Source of the DNA: Comamonas fluminis
GTDB taxonomy: Bacteria > Pseudomonadota > Gammaproteobacteria > Burkholderiales > Burkholderiaceae_C
Direction of reading: 5' to 3'
Assembly (NCBI RefSeq): GCF_019186805.1
Contig: NZ_CP066783.1
Span: 3,547,501-3,611,500 of the forward strand
DNA: 64,000 nucleotides
Positions 1 to 7,116 of the stretch are shown in pieces; position 1 is the first letter of the stretch; every line of letters starts with the position of its first letter. The notes under the pieces are model-generated. The model was given only the letters and a program-made list of their open reading frames with translations. It was not told the origin of the DNA and searched no databases. The translations under genes were made by a program, and so were the position numbers.

Positions 1-1
1 T

Positions 2-601
2 CTGTTTTGCCAAGAAACCCAGCACAAAGTGCAGCGCGCCTATCAGGCCTGCCACCGCGACGGTGAGGTGCGCGCCGACTGGCGTGCGTTCATGCAGGCC
101 ATGGGCGGCCATAGCTGCAAGCGCCATGACTGGCTGCTGCGCCCTGCCCGCCGCGCCGCCAAAGCTGGCGCAACCAATATGTATGGCGATGAGCTGACCG
201 TAGGGCCAGTGCGCGGCGTAGAGATCCAAACGGGCCGCGCACGCGGTCACTGGCTGGTGAGCCGCCGCATTGCGTGGAGCCACTGCACAGAAAAGCCCAT
301 GGCAGCACACGCCGAAGGTGTGGCTGCAGACGCCGAAGGTGTGGCTGCAGACGCGGATGGCGTCATCAACACCCCAGGCCAAGAGGCGCAGACACGGCAG
401 GCTTTGCCTGCCGCTTGGACTGGTTTCAATAACTTCACGGGCCGCCTTCAGGGCGCCGCCGCTGAACAGATATCGATCAGCAAAAACCGTGAATCAGGCC
501 AGCAAAACAGCCGCCTGGACCCCGATTCAGCCGCCTACCAGCGCCAAGCACTGGCCAACCGCTTTCAGCAAGCCGCCCATTTCTTCAAAAACGCCCATTG
601 A
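2..601 (+). CDS. Partial phage protein, probable C-terminus of a P2 gpA-type replication endonuclease
   Basis: The reading frame is open to the left edge, so this is the 3' end of a longer gene. The first ~90 residues, with a WRAFMQAMGG segment, a short tract around N-x-YGD and a final HW-x-VSRR-x-W, resemble the tail of gpA-like rolling-circle replication proteins of P2-type prophages. After that comes a low-complexity segment with a seven-residue AEGVAAD tandem repeat, then a tail I do not recognise. The catalytic tyrosines would lie upstream of the window. Its position before small overlapping phage genes fits. The identity is moderate to low confidence, but that it is a coding 3' end is likely. 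Confidence 0.5.
   Translation: MFCQETQHKVQRAYQACHRDGEVRADWRAFMQAMGGHSCKRHDWLLRPARRAAKAGATNMYGDELTVGPVRGVEIQTGRARGHWLVSRRIAWSHCTEKPMAAHAEGVAADAEGVAADADGVINTPGQEAQTRQALPAAWTGFNNFTGRLQGAAAEQISISKNRESGQQNSRLDPDSAAYQRQALANRFQQAAHFFKNAH
311..361 (+). repeat. 21-bp tandem repeat inside the partial phage gene
   Basis: The unit beginning GCCGAAGGTGTGGCTGCAGA occurs twice head to tail (311-331 and 332-352), followed by a decayed partial third copy. It encodes AEGVAAD, so copy-number changes keep the frame. Confidence 0.85.
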
Positions 602-622
602 TCCATCACAGGAGGAATCGCC

Positions 623-1189
623 ATGTCTGAAAACACCGTCAACACCACAGGAGAAGTCGATATGAATACTCAATCTGGCGTCAAAACGCTGCGCGAAGAA
701 TTTGAAGGCCTGTACGCCGGAATATTCGATCTGCAGAAGTCGGGCGATGCCTACCTGAGCCCAGTAACCCAAGCTGCGGCAATTGCCTGGTTTGATGCAT
801 GGGTGAGCTTCACCACGGTAGAGCATGCAGCGGGAGCGCTGCAGCTGAATTGCCACGGCGCAGCCAAGCGTGCGGGCTGGTGGCAACACCCCGCAACTGG
901 TGAGCCAGTGCAAAACAACCCCTACTGCTTTTCCAACAAGCTGATGCTGATCGTCAGCGAGGTGTCGGAAGCCATGGAAGGTGATCGCAAGAACCTCATG
1001 GATGACAAGCTGCCGCATCGCCCTATGCGCGAAGTGGAGCTGGCCGACGCCGTGATCCGGATCTTTGATCTTGCTGGTGCCTACGACATGGATCTGGGTG
1101 GAGCGATACAGGAAAAGCTGGCATTCAACGCCCAGCGCCCCGATCACAAGCTGGCCACCCGACAAGCCGCTGGCGGCAAGGCGTACTGA
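623..1189 (+). CDS. MazG-like nucleotide pyrophosphohydrolase domain protein (phage)
   Basis: A 188-residue protein whose C-terminal half carries the all-alpha NTP pyrophosphohydrolase pattern: an acidic SEVSEAMEG helix, then ELADAVIRIFD, giving the E-x-x-E and E-x-x-D metal-binding pairs of MazG/phage MazG-like enzymes. Such phage enzymes hydrolyse (d)NTPs or alarmones; the substrate here is unknown. Two starts each have a good ribosome binding site: ATG 623 (AGGAGG upstream) and ATG 662 (AGGAG 8 nt upstream). The longer form is reported. The N-terminal ~85 residues are not recognised. The next gene begins 2 nt after the stop, so they are co-transcribed. Confidence 0.75.
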   Translation: MSENTVNTTGEVDMNTQSGVKTLREEFEGLYAGIFDLQKSGDAYLSPVTQAAAIAWFDAWVSFTTVEHAAGALQLNCHGAAKRAGWWQHPATGEPVQNNPYCFSNKLMLIVSEVSEAMEGDRKNLMDDKLPHRPMREVELADAVIRIFDLAGAYDMDLGGAIQEKLAFNAQRPDHKLATRQAAGGKAY

Positions 1190-1190
1190 T

Positions 1191-1418
1191 ATGACCGCCC
1201 GCCGCACCGAACCGAGCCGCGCCGCCGTCGATCAGTCGGCGGGCTTCAAGTACACGCGCTCAGAGAGCACCGATCTGGCCAAACGCTTTGCCGCCATCAA
1301 GCGCGAGCAGGCCAAGGCCCAGCGCGAAGCCGCTGCAGCCGAATTTCAGCAGGCCCAGCAGTCGCTGGAGCTGGAGCAAGGCGCGCAAGTGCTGCCACTT
1401 TTCAAACAAGCCGTCTGA
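1191..1418 (+). CDS. Small phage protein, unknown function
   Basis: A 75-residue product starting at ATG 1191, immediately after the MazG-like gene stop, which points to translational coupling. The C-terminal two thirds are rich in K, R, E, A and Q with heptad-like spacing and probably form one long helix or coiled coil. I see no catalytic motif, signal peptide or membrane segment. It is typical of small unknown genes in early regions of temperate phages. The call rests on spacing and codon-use continuity rather than homology. Confidence 0.55.
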   Translation: MTARRTEPSRAAVDQSAGFKYTRSESTDLAKRFAAIKREQAKAQREAAAAEFQQAQQSLELEQGAQVLPLFKQAV

Positions 1419-1443
1419 CCGACAAACCACAGGAGCCATCACC

Positions 1444-1659
1444 ATGGACCACGCAATCACAGCGCTGCACAGCTACCGCGCCATCCTCATCCCGCTCAAT
1501 GCGAGCTCAGAAAACCTTGAAGACCTGGCCGACGCCGGTCTGCTGCCCACGATTCGCCTGAAGGCAAGCAACGCCACTCAGGCCGAGGCTCGCGCCCACC
1601 TAGCCAGCGGCAAGGGCGTGCTGCGTGTTGAGCGTGTGGAAGAAGGTGGGCAAGCATGA
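1444..1659 (+). CDS. Small phage protein, unknown function
   Basis: A 71-residue product with ATG at 1444 preceded by an AGGAG element at about 1431-1435. It overlaps the next gene by 4 nt (ATGA at 1656-1659). The sequence alternates hydrophobic and polar residues (AILIPLNAS, then a helix around EARAHLASGKG) and could be a small alpha/beta fold. No family is recognised. Its place in the run of overlapping genes before the integrase supports its being a real phage gene. Confidence 0.6.
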   Translation: MDHAITALHSYRAILIPLNASSENLEDLADAGLLPTIRLKASNATQAEARAHLASGKGVLRVERVEEGGQA

Positions 1660-2000
1660 AAAAACTGATTGCGATAGGCGAAGCAGTTGCAGCAACGAAG
1701 CCTCTCATCAAGCCTTGCAGTGATTGCCCTCTCCGACGTGATGCATTGGCCGGTTGGCTCGGAGGAAGCACACCAGAAGAGTATGCGCGCCTGTGTCACT
1801 CGGATGCCGTTGTGGAGTGCCATGTTCATGCAGGTAGTCGTTGCGCAGGACTGGCGATTTATCGAAGAAATACATGCAAATGGCAACCCAAGGAACACCA
1901 GCTCCCGGCAGATCACGAATCAGTGTTCTCCAACATTGTTGAATTTGTAGAGCACCACTCTCGCGCAAATGCTGGTTTGCCCCAAAGAGGACGCACATGA
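1656..2000 (+). CDS. Cysteine-rich phage protein, DUF6283-like
   Basis: A 114-residue protein with a PCSDCPLRRDA motif, then a ECHVHAG-x-x-CAG segment. The C-x-x-C-P plus distal C-H...C pattern suggests one bound metal or a small redox centre and resembles the DUF6283-type proteins of phages and actinobacteria; that family link is from memory and weak. Function is unknown. It is coupled to both neighbours by 4-nt overlaps (1656-1659 and 1997-2000), so it is translated as part of the phage gene run. Confidence 0.65.
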   Translation: MKKLIAIGEAVAATKPLIKPCSDCPLRRDALAGWLGGSTPEEYARLCHSDAVVECHVHAGSRCAGLAIYRRNTCKWQPKEHQLPADHESVFSNIVEFVEHHSRANAGLPQRGRT

Positions 2001-2206
2001 ACAACGAATACCTGAGCAACCAGGAACTGAGCCGTCTCACCGGCGGCAGCGAGAACTCGCATAAGTCCCACTGGCTCAAGCTGCGCAGCATCCCTCATCA
2101 GCAGGACGGCAAGCGCATCATCGTTTCGCGGGAACATGTCCGCAATTGGCTGGAAGGCAAGGTCACGCTGACGCGAAGCGGCATGAACCTGGGCGCCATC
2201 CGATAG
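1997..2206 (+). CDS. DUF4224-like small protein, possible excisionase/HTH partner of the integrase
   Basis: A 69-residue protein beginning NNEYLSNQELSRLTG and continuing with a helix-turn-helix-like arrangement (K-SHWLKLRSIPH, then VSREHVRNWLEG). This matches the pattern of DUF4224 and MerR/excisionase-like winged helices that commonly sit directly upstream of phage integrases. The likely role is DNA binding, either as directionality factor or regulator of integration. The integrase starts 18 nt after its stop. The family call is by pattern only. Confidence 0.65.
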   Translation: MNNEYLSNQELSRLTGGSENSHKSHWLKLRSIPHQQDGKRIIVSREHVRNWLEGKVTLTRSGMNLGAIR

Positions 2207-2223
2207 AAAGCAAGGAGCAGAAG

Positions 2224-3255
2224 ATGCCCAAAGTCACCAAGTACCCGCGCTTGCGCACCAAGGTCTACAAGGGCAAGGGTGGCAAGGCTTATGTCTACTA
2301 CGTGTACGACATGCGCAAGGAAAACAAGCCCGACATTCGCCTGGGCACGGACTATGCCAAGGCCCTGCAGAAGTGGGATGAGTTGCATAACCTCCGTCCG
2401 CAGGACATTGGCAGAATCGAGGAAGCCTTTGCACGCTGGGAAGAGCGGGAGCTGCCCAAGTACAGCGCGGATACCTATGCAGGCTACCTGAAGAACCTGC
2501 GCACCATCCGGCCCGTGTTTGGCCAGATGGTCTGGGATGAGGTGGACCTACCCACGCTGCGCCAGTATCTGGACCTGCGTACCGCAAAGACACAGGGCAA
2601 CCGTGAAATGTCACTGCTGCGTCTGATCTGGGGCAAGGCCAAGCTTTGGGGCATGACCCGCACCCCATGGCCTGCCGAGGGCATTCGTGGCTGGAAAAAT
2701 GAGGAAAACGCCCGGGTCTTTGAGGTAACGCCTGAGCTATTTCGCGCCGTGTACGCCCAGGCCGATCAGGTACTGCGTGACAGCATGGATACGGCATCCG
2801 CCACGGGCATGCGCCTGAAGGATGTGATTGCGGTGGAGATGCCTAGGAATGGCCTGCTCAAGCGCATCGCCAACAAGACCCAGAAGGTCAAAGGCGCCAT
2901 TGAGTTCGACATTGCCGATTCTCCGGTGCTCACCCGCATCGTCCAGCGCCGCGAGCTGGTGGACACGCTCTGCCCCAATCTGCTGGTGCTGCCCAATGGT
3001 CTGCCGGTGACCTACCGCATGATCTCCCGCCGCTGGGAAGACGCCCGCGATGCCGCGGCCTACCGCGCCGAAGTCACCGGCGACGATGAACTGGGCAAAC
3101 GCATCCGCCAGATGTACCTGCGCGACATGCGCAGCTTCGCAGCGAACCTGGCTGAAGACATCGATGAAGCATCAAAGCTGCTGGACCACAGCAGCGTGAA
3201 CGTGACGCGCAAGCACTACCGGACGCGGGCTACGCGGTTGAAGGCAGTGCGGTGA
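2224..3255 (+). CDS. int: Tyrosine recombinase / phage integrase
   Basis: A 343-residue site-specific recombinase. An N-terminal basic arm-binding region and a SAM-like core-binding region (about residues 60-160) precede the catalytic domain. Visible catalytic residues are R197 (ATGMRLKD), a lysine near 219-223, R303 in LRDMRSF, H322 in LLDHSS and the nucleophile Y332 in RKHYRTR. The box II position normally His (H-x-L-R) reads R-D-M-R, as in several P2-type integrases. ATG 2224 is chosen for its GGAGCAGAAG ribosome site; the frame is open further upstream but overlaps the preceding gene. It likely recombines the tRNA-Leu site at 6252-6306. Two cargo genes separate it from att, which is unusual. 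Confidence 0.95.
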   Translation: MPKVTKYPRLRTKVYKGKGGKAYVYYVYDMRKENKPDIRLGTDYAKALQKWDELHNLRPQDIGRIEEAFARWEERELPKYSADTYAGYLKNLRTIRPVFGQMVWDEVDLPTLRQYLDLRTAKTQGNREMSLLRLIWGKAKLWGMTRTPWPAEGIRGWKNEENARVFEVTPELFRAVYAQADQVLRDSMDTASATGMRLKDVIAVEMPRNGLLKRIANKTQKVKGAIEFDIADSPVLTRIVQRRELVDTLCPNLLVLPNGLPVTYRMISRRWEDARDAAAYRAEVTGDDELGKRIRQMYLRDMRSFAANLAEDIDEASKLLDHSSVNVTRKHYRTRATRLKAVR

Positions 3256-3282
3256 ATGTGTGCGGATTTTCCCCGCACGTGA

Positions 3283-4353
3283 TTAATAAAACTTGCTGTT
3301 GCTTTCAATCCGTGCTCTCTCCGCCTCGGGAAACCGTCTTTCGGCGAGTAGCTGTTCAGAAGCCATTCGCCCATCTTCCAGAGCACCGGCATACCATGCA
3401 GAGCTGGCCAGCTCATCCAGAGCCCGCCATTCATAGACAGACGCATCGACAAACAACAGATCCTCTGTTTTCTTGATGCGAGAAGCACGCAAGGCATAGA
3501 GGTGAGCCAAAGTCATATGCCCCTGCAGCCTTAGATATCTGGACAGCTCGTAAAGAGGCTCTGCCCGACTTGGGCGCAGTGCATAAGCGCGCAAATATGC
3601 CTGCTGCACATCCGTACTGGAGCGCTGTAGCCTTTCCATCAGTACTGCAACCTGGAATGCGGCATACCAAGTTTCTTCGGCCCAGCCTTGAATTCCCATC
3701 CGTTTTTCGTATTGCTGCAGACTCTCAGACAGCAGGCCAGCATCCCGGTAGCTTTGGGCAAGATAGAAGGTGTACCGAGGATGATCCGACTGCTTTGCAA
3801 GTGCTTTTTTGAGCACCTCAATGTCTTTGAGATATGTGGATGGGTCTCTGGCTCTGGCTCCATCTCTGCTGACGTGAATTTCTGGTCCAGCAAGCAATTC
3901 CCATTGATGAGGCTCAGGACAGGTCAAGTACTCGTGAATCACGCCTTCCCACGCCCAATTCCGACGGGTAGAGATCAAGCTGTTTCGAGAATACTGGGTC
4001 GAATTCAGAATGCATTTGAAGAGATATCCATCAGCATCCAGCTCTGGCCACTGAAAGCCTGACGGTAGTTGCAGCTGCTCATCCGCATCGATGAAAAGCA
4101 CATAGTCAGCGTCGGATTGAGCAAAGACCAAGGCCTCATTTCGATTGTGCGCAAAGTCAACCCAAGGCCGTTCATAGAGCGTGCCGGGGATACCGGCCAT
4201 CGCCTCCTGCACAAGCTGCTGCGTCCCATCAGTAGAGCCCGTGTCAACGATGACCCATCGATCAATCCACGGCTTAACAGATTCGAGGCAGCGCTTTATT
4301 ACAGGAGCCTCGTTTTTCACGATCATGCTCAAACTGATGCTTTTTTCTGACAT
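3283..4353 (-). CDS. Family 2 glycosyltransferase with C-terminal TPR-like region
   Basis: A 356-residue cytoplasmic protein. The N-terminal GT-A domain (residues 1-~200) has the opening SLSMIVKNEAPVIKRCL, the nucleotide-sugar binding DTGSTDGT motif near 37-44 and a D89-A-D91 metal-binding DxD. Residues ~200-330 are helical with TPR-like spacing (YTFYLAQSYRDAGLL, ALRPSRAEPLYELSRYL). This GT2-plus-TPR layout occurs in protein glycosyltransferases such as SunS-like enzymes and in enzymes encoded beside collagen-like surface proteins. It lies head to head with the threonine-rich collagen-like lipoprotein 70 bp away, so it may glycosylate that protein (inference). Acceptor and donor sugar are unknown. 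Confidence 0.85.
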   Translation of the reverse strand: MSEKSISLSMIVKNEAPVIKRCLESVKPWIDRWVIVDTGSTDGTQQLVQEAMAGIPGTLYERPWVDFAHNRNEALVFAQSDADYVLFIDADEQLQLPSGFQWPELDADGYLFKCILNSTQYSRNSLISTRRNWAWEGVIHEYLTCPEPHQWELLAGPEIHVSRDGARARDPSTYLKDIEVLKKALAKQSDHPRYTFYLAQSYRDAGLLSESLQQYEKRMGIQGWAEETWYAAFQVAVLMERLQRSSTDVQQAYLRAYALRPSRAEPLYELSRYLRLQGHMTLAHLYALRASRIKKTEDLLFVDASVYEWRALDELASSAWYAGALEDGRMASEQLLAERRFPEAERARIESNSKFY

Positions 4354-4395
4354 GGCGAGAAATTGAAATCAAAAAAGGGAGCAAGGAAAGCAGAA

Positions 4396-4423
4396 TCCAC
4401 GGCCTATCCGTGGAGCTTTAAAA
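4396..4423 (+). promoter_or_regulatory. Hairpin overlapping the ribosome binding site of the collagen-like gene
   Basis: TCCACGG (4396-4402) and CCGTGGA (4408-4414) form a 7-bp stem with a 5-nt loop. The GGAG Shine-Dalgarno (4412-4415) lies in and just after the 3' arm, 8 nt before ATG 4424. The stem could hide the ribosome site and lower or condition translation. This is a structural inference from sequence. Confidence 0.5.
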
Positions 4424-6124
4424 ATGCGAACTTCTGTCAATCCGCTTCTTGCCAGTTTACTGGTTGGTCTCACAATTTCTTTGTCAGCCTGTGGCGGTGG
4501 AGATGATGGAGGCGAAGCCAGCGTCCCCACCACCTCTGGCTTTGTGCTGCTTGGGGCAAAGACTGCACCAGCCAGCACAGTCGGCAAAGATGGCGACTTT
4601 TATTTGGACAGCTCCACAGGCAAGCTCTATGGACCCAAAGCAAATGGAGCATGGCCCACTGACCCACTGACGCTGATTGGCCCTGCTGGCCCTGCTGGCG
4701 TAGAAGGCCCTGCTGGAGCAGAGGGCCAGCCTGGATACACGCCTGGCGCCGTTCTGATTACTGGTACGCGCGCACCCGCAAGCACTGTGGGCCGTGACGG
4801 CGACTTCTATGTCGATATCAGCACGTATGCGCTGTATGGCCCCAAATCCGGAAATGTTTGGGGCTCGACTATTGGTACTTTGAAAGGAGCCACTGGTGCC
4901 ACCGGCGCGACAGGTGCAACCGGTGCAACCGGCTCTAATGGAGCAGCAGGGGCTGATGGTGCTACAGGTGCCACCGGCCCTGCCGGTGCAACAGGCTCCA
5001 CTGGAGCAACAGGCCCTGCAGGTGCCACAGGTGCAACTGGATCTACGGGTGCTGCAGGTTCGACAGGTGCAACAGGCTCTACAGGCGTAGGCGGCGCCAC
5101 TGGTGCAACTGGCCCTGCAGGTGCAACTGGATCTACTGGTGCGGCAGGCCCGACAGGTGCAACAGGCTCTACAGGCGTAGGCGGCGCCACTGGTGCAACT
5201 GGCCCTGCAGGTGCAACTGGATCTACTGGTGCGGCAGGCTCGACGGGTGCAACAGGCTCTACAGGCGCGGGCGGTGCCACTGGCGCAACAGGTCCTGCAG
5301 GTGCAACCGGTGCAACTGGATCCACCGGCGCAGCAGGCCCGACAGGCGCAACAGGGTCCACAGGTATTGGCGGAGCAACAGGTTCAACTGGCCTGACCGG
5401 CCCAACAGGAGCTACTGGCGCGACGGGATCTACCGGTGCTGCAGGCCCGACAGGAGCTGATGGAGCGACCGGTGCAACAGGTCCTGCTGGTGCAACTGGG
5501 ACCGGGTCCACAGGTTCAACCGGAGCGACAGGCCCTACAGGCGCGCAAGGGCCTGCCGGTGCAACAGGTGCCCAGGGCGCGACAGGAAGCACTGGCGCAC
5601 CCGGCGCAACGGGCCCCGCGGGCGCTCAAGGTCCAGCTGGTGCGACAGGTAGTACAGGAGCAACTGGTGCAACCGGCGCCACCGGAGCAAGTGGACCTGT
5701 AACCTATTCTTACTACATTAATGATGCAAATAACTGGGGAGCGACCCAAGCATCAACAAGCAGCAACGTTTACTACATGACGACAGGTAGTGGATGGACA
5801 CAGTCCGTGGACAACGGAGTCCTAATACCTAGAGCATGCAACAACCTAAAGTTTCTAGCGACCCTGTCCGGGACTCTAGCCGGTTTAACATCCACTTACA
5901 AATTGGAGCTTCTGAGCTCAACACCTCTGTCAGCCCCCCCTGGCACTCCCATTAACACTTTCAATTGCACCGTTGGTAAATCAACCCCTTCATGCAACAT
6001 CTCTGAGCAAGGAAGTCTCCTTATTCCCTCCGAAAGTATTCTCCAAGTCCGGGTTAGTGGAGGAACTCAAAACTTTTCAGAATGGACAGGTGCTCTTTAC
6101 GCTTCCGTGGTCTGTGGTGATTAA
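4424..6124 (+). CDS. Collagen-like repeat lipoprotein (prophage cargo)
   Basis: A 566-residue protein with a lipoprotein signal peptide (hydrophobic core then lipobox L-S-A-C at about residue 23). Two related ~50-residue units follow, each with APASTVG(K/R)DGDFY(L/V)D and LYGPK, split by a short G-P-A-G tract. A long G-X-Y domain spans about residues 155-425, dominated by GAT, GPA and GST triplets, with one phase break (GATGTGST). A non-collagenous C-terminal head of ~140 residues begins GPVTYSYY. Collagen-like bacterial proteins trimerise and act in adhesion or surface filaments; threonine-rich triplets can be O-glycosylated in Bacillus BclA. Location on a prophage suggests lysogenic conversion of the cell surface (inference). 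A tail fibre is less likely because of the lipobox. Confidence 0.9.
   Translation: MRTSVNPLLASLLVGLTISLSACGGGDDGGEASVPTTSGFVLLGAKTAPASTVGKDGDFYLDSSTGKLYGPKANGAWPTDPLTLIGPAGPAGVEGPAGAEGQPGYTPGAVLITGTRAPASTVGRDGDFYVDISTYALYGPKSGNVWGSTIGTLKGATGATGATGATGATGSNGAAGADGATGATGPAGATGSTGATGPAGATGATGSTGAAGSTGATGSTGVGGATGATGPAGATGSTGAAGPTGATGSTGVGGATGATGPAGATGSTGAAGSTGATGSTGAGGATGATGPAGATGATGSTGAAGPTGATGSTGIGGATGSTGLTGPTGATGATGSTGAAGPTGADGATGATGPAGATGTGSTGSTGATGPTGAQGPAGATGAQGATGSTGAPGATGPAGAQGPAGATGSTGATGATGATGASGPVTYSYYINDANNWGATQASTSSNVYYMTTGSGWTQSVDNGVLIPRACNNLKFLATLSGTLAGLTSTYKLELLSSTPLSAPPGTPINTFNCTVGKSTPSCNISEQGSLLIPSESILQVRVSGGTQNFSEWTGALYASVVCGD
4886..5698 (+). repeat. Collagen G-X-Y coding repeat, ~90 triplets
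   Basis: Nine-base units encoding Gly-X-Thr/Ala repeat for ~810 bp. Larger near-identical blocks, including a repeated ACAGGCGTAGGCGGCGCCAC segment near 5081 and 5171, show recent duplication. All units are multiples of three, so expansion or contraction would alter stalk length without frameshift. Confidence 0.95.
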
Positions 6125-6159
6125 CGCATGACACAACTCTCAGCGGATTGAGAATTCAT

Positions 6160-6210
6160 AGGCGCAAAGTACAGCCAACAGAATGGCGTATCGGTTCTGA
6201 CTTTGCGCCT
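6160..6210. repeat. Perfect 11-bp inverted repeat near the att site
   Basis: AGGCGCAAAGT (6160-6170) is exactly repeated in inverse as ACTTTGCGCCT (6200-6210), 29 nt apart and 41-91 nt inside the attachment site. The spacer is long for a terminator and there is no T-run. An integrase arm-type site pair is possible; a weak terminator for the collagen-like gene is an alternative. Confidence 0.6.
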
Positions 6211-6251
6211 AAAGCTCGCCTCAAAGCCAGCCTGTACAGGTTATGCAATAA

Positions 6252-6306
6252 GACTCAAAATCCCCCGCCGCAAGGCGTGCCGGTTCGATTCCGGCCCCGG
6301 GCACCA
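6252..6306 (+). other. Prophage attachment site: 3' part of tRNA-Leu(CAA), 5' half missing
   Basis: The sequence reads as a tRNA-Leu from the anticodon loop onward: loop CTCAAAA (6254-6260, anticodon CAA), stem TCCCC (6261-6265), long class II variable arm (6266-6278), T arm GCCGG-TTCGATT-CCGGC (6279-6295), acceptor strand CCCGGGC (6296-6302) and ACCA (6303-6306). Upstream bases (AATAAGA) do not pair with the anticodon stem and no D arm is present. This is what an att junction looks like when a phage integrates into a tRNA gene and displaces the original 3' end. It is not expected to be a functional tRNA. Confidence 0.9.
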
Positions 6307-6313
6307 CATACAG

Positions 6314-6350
6314 AAAAGCCGTTAAGTTTCAAAGACTTAACGGCTTTTTT
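6314..6350 (+). terminator. Rho-independent terminator of the displaced tRNA-Leu locus
   Basis: AAAAGCCGTTAAGT (6314-6327) pairs with ACTTAACGGCTTTT (6335-6348) around a 7-nt loop and runs into a T-rich tract. It sits 8 nt after the tRNA CCA, as expected for the original host tRNA terminator. Confidence 0.85.
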
Positions 6351-6675
6351 CTTTTTCGTTTTCATTCACACAAAACTCTGTTTCCGCCAAAAACCATGGC
6401 GTTAGCAGTTTCAATTTCCTGCGATGGAGCCCTGCCGCATTCGCAAGAACTGCCTGTGCCCAAACATGGTGTGAATCTGCAGCACCTCACCGCCCAAGCC
6501 AAAGCACTCGAAAAGGCTTGAGTGCAGCACTTCTTTTCCTCTGCCCTCATGGCTATCACCTGCCAGGAAGGTTTGCCTCAAAACAACATCAGATTAAAAT
6601 GATCCGAAAAATGAGATCAATTTGATTTCATTTGTTATGATGAATCCATCGCAATCGGATTGAACAAGGAAGCAG
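6351..6675. other. Intergenic region, no clear gene
   Basis: About 325 bp between the tRNA remnant terminator and the HD hydrolase gene. A 41-codon frame at 6396-6521 has no ribosome site or recognisable content. The last 80 bp are AT-rich and should hold the promoter of the downstream pair. Imperfect direct and inverted GAT-rich words (ATGATCC, GAGATCAATTTGATTTC, ATGATGAATCC) could be regulator half-sites. Confidence 0.5.
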
Positions 6676-7101
6676 ATGTCAACTCTGGACCGCGCCATTG
6701 AGATCGCCAGCTCCGCCCATGCAGGACAGGTGGACAAGGCTGGACAGCCCTATATTTTTCACCCCATCCGCGTGATGAATCGCGTTGAGACGGAACACGA
6801 AAAGATGGCAGCCGTTCTGCACGATGTGGTGGAGGACACACCCATCACGCTTGCAAACCTGGAGCACGAAGGCTTTCCTGCCGAAGTGCTGCAAGCAATT
6901 GATGCACTGACCAAGCGCAAGGGCGAGACACGGCTTGAAGCAGCCCTGCGCGCTGCAGCAGACCCGATTGCGCGCACCGTCAAGCTGGCTGACAACGCCG
7001 AAAACATGGATCTGTCGCGCATTGCCAGCCCCACAGACAAGGATTACGCCCGGCTGCGCGAGTACGAGCAGGTCAGAGCCATTCTTCTTGCTACCCACTG
7101 A
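6676..7101 (+). CDS. Small SpoT/Mesh1-type HD-domain hydrolase
   Basis: A 141-residue stand-alone HD domain of the RelA/SpoT hydrolase type. Metal ligands are visible in order: H15 (SSAHAGQ), H29 (YIFHP), H49-D50 with E53-D54 (LHDVVEDT) and D106 (VKLADNAEN). Length equals the HD fold alone, with no synthetase, TGS or ACT domain. Members of this group (small alarmone hydrolases) remove the 3' pyrophosphate of (p)ppGpp, and some act as antitoxins to toxic small alarmone synthetases; no synthetase is nearby. The WYL regulator gene begins 15 nt after the stop, so the two are one operon. The real substrate is not proven by sequence. Confidence 0.85.
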   Translation: MSTLDRAIEIASSAHAGQVDKAGQPYIFHPIRVMNRVETEHEKMAAVLHDVVEDTPITLANLEHEGFPAEVLQAIDALTKRKGETRLEAALRAAADPIARTVKLADNAENMDLSRIASPTDKDYARLREYEQVRAILLATH

Positions 7102-7116
7102 ATACGCCGCACCGCC

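Larger units (their letters stand above)
1..6306. mobile_element. Right end of an integrated prophage (P2-like?), with cargo genes
   Basis: The leftmost 6.3 kb looks like the integrase-proximal end of a prophage. Small overlapping phage-type genes run on the plus strand into a tyrosine integrase at 2224-3255. Two non-phage cargo genes follow, and the element stops at 6252-6306 in the 3' part of a tRNA-Leu gene that lacks its 5' half, the usual signature of an att site. Everything left of 6252 is read as element and everything right as host. The P2-like label rests only on the partial gene at 2-601 and is tentative. The left boundary is outside the window. Confidence 0.8.

Noticed and set aside
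4807..5592. Long antisense frame rich in P-V-A-P repeats across the collagen gene
   Set aside because: It is the mirror of the G-X-Y codon repeat on the other strand, with no start context or recognisable protein; the plus-strand lipoprotein explains the region.
4886..5698. CRISPR-like array in the repetitive collagen region
   Set aside because: Repeats are contiguous nine-base codon units within an open frame, without spacers.
6396..6521. 41-codon frame after the tRNA remnant
   Set aside because: No ribosome site, no recognisable content, and it is short enough to be chance.
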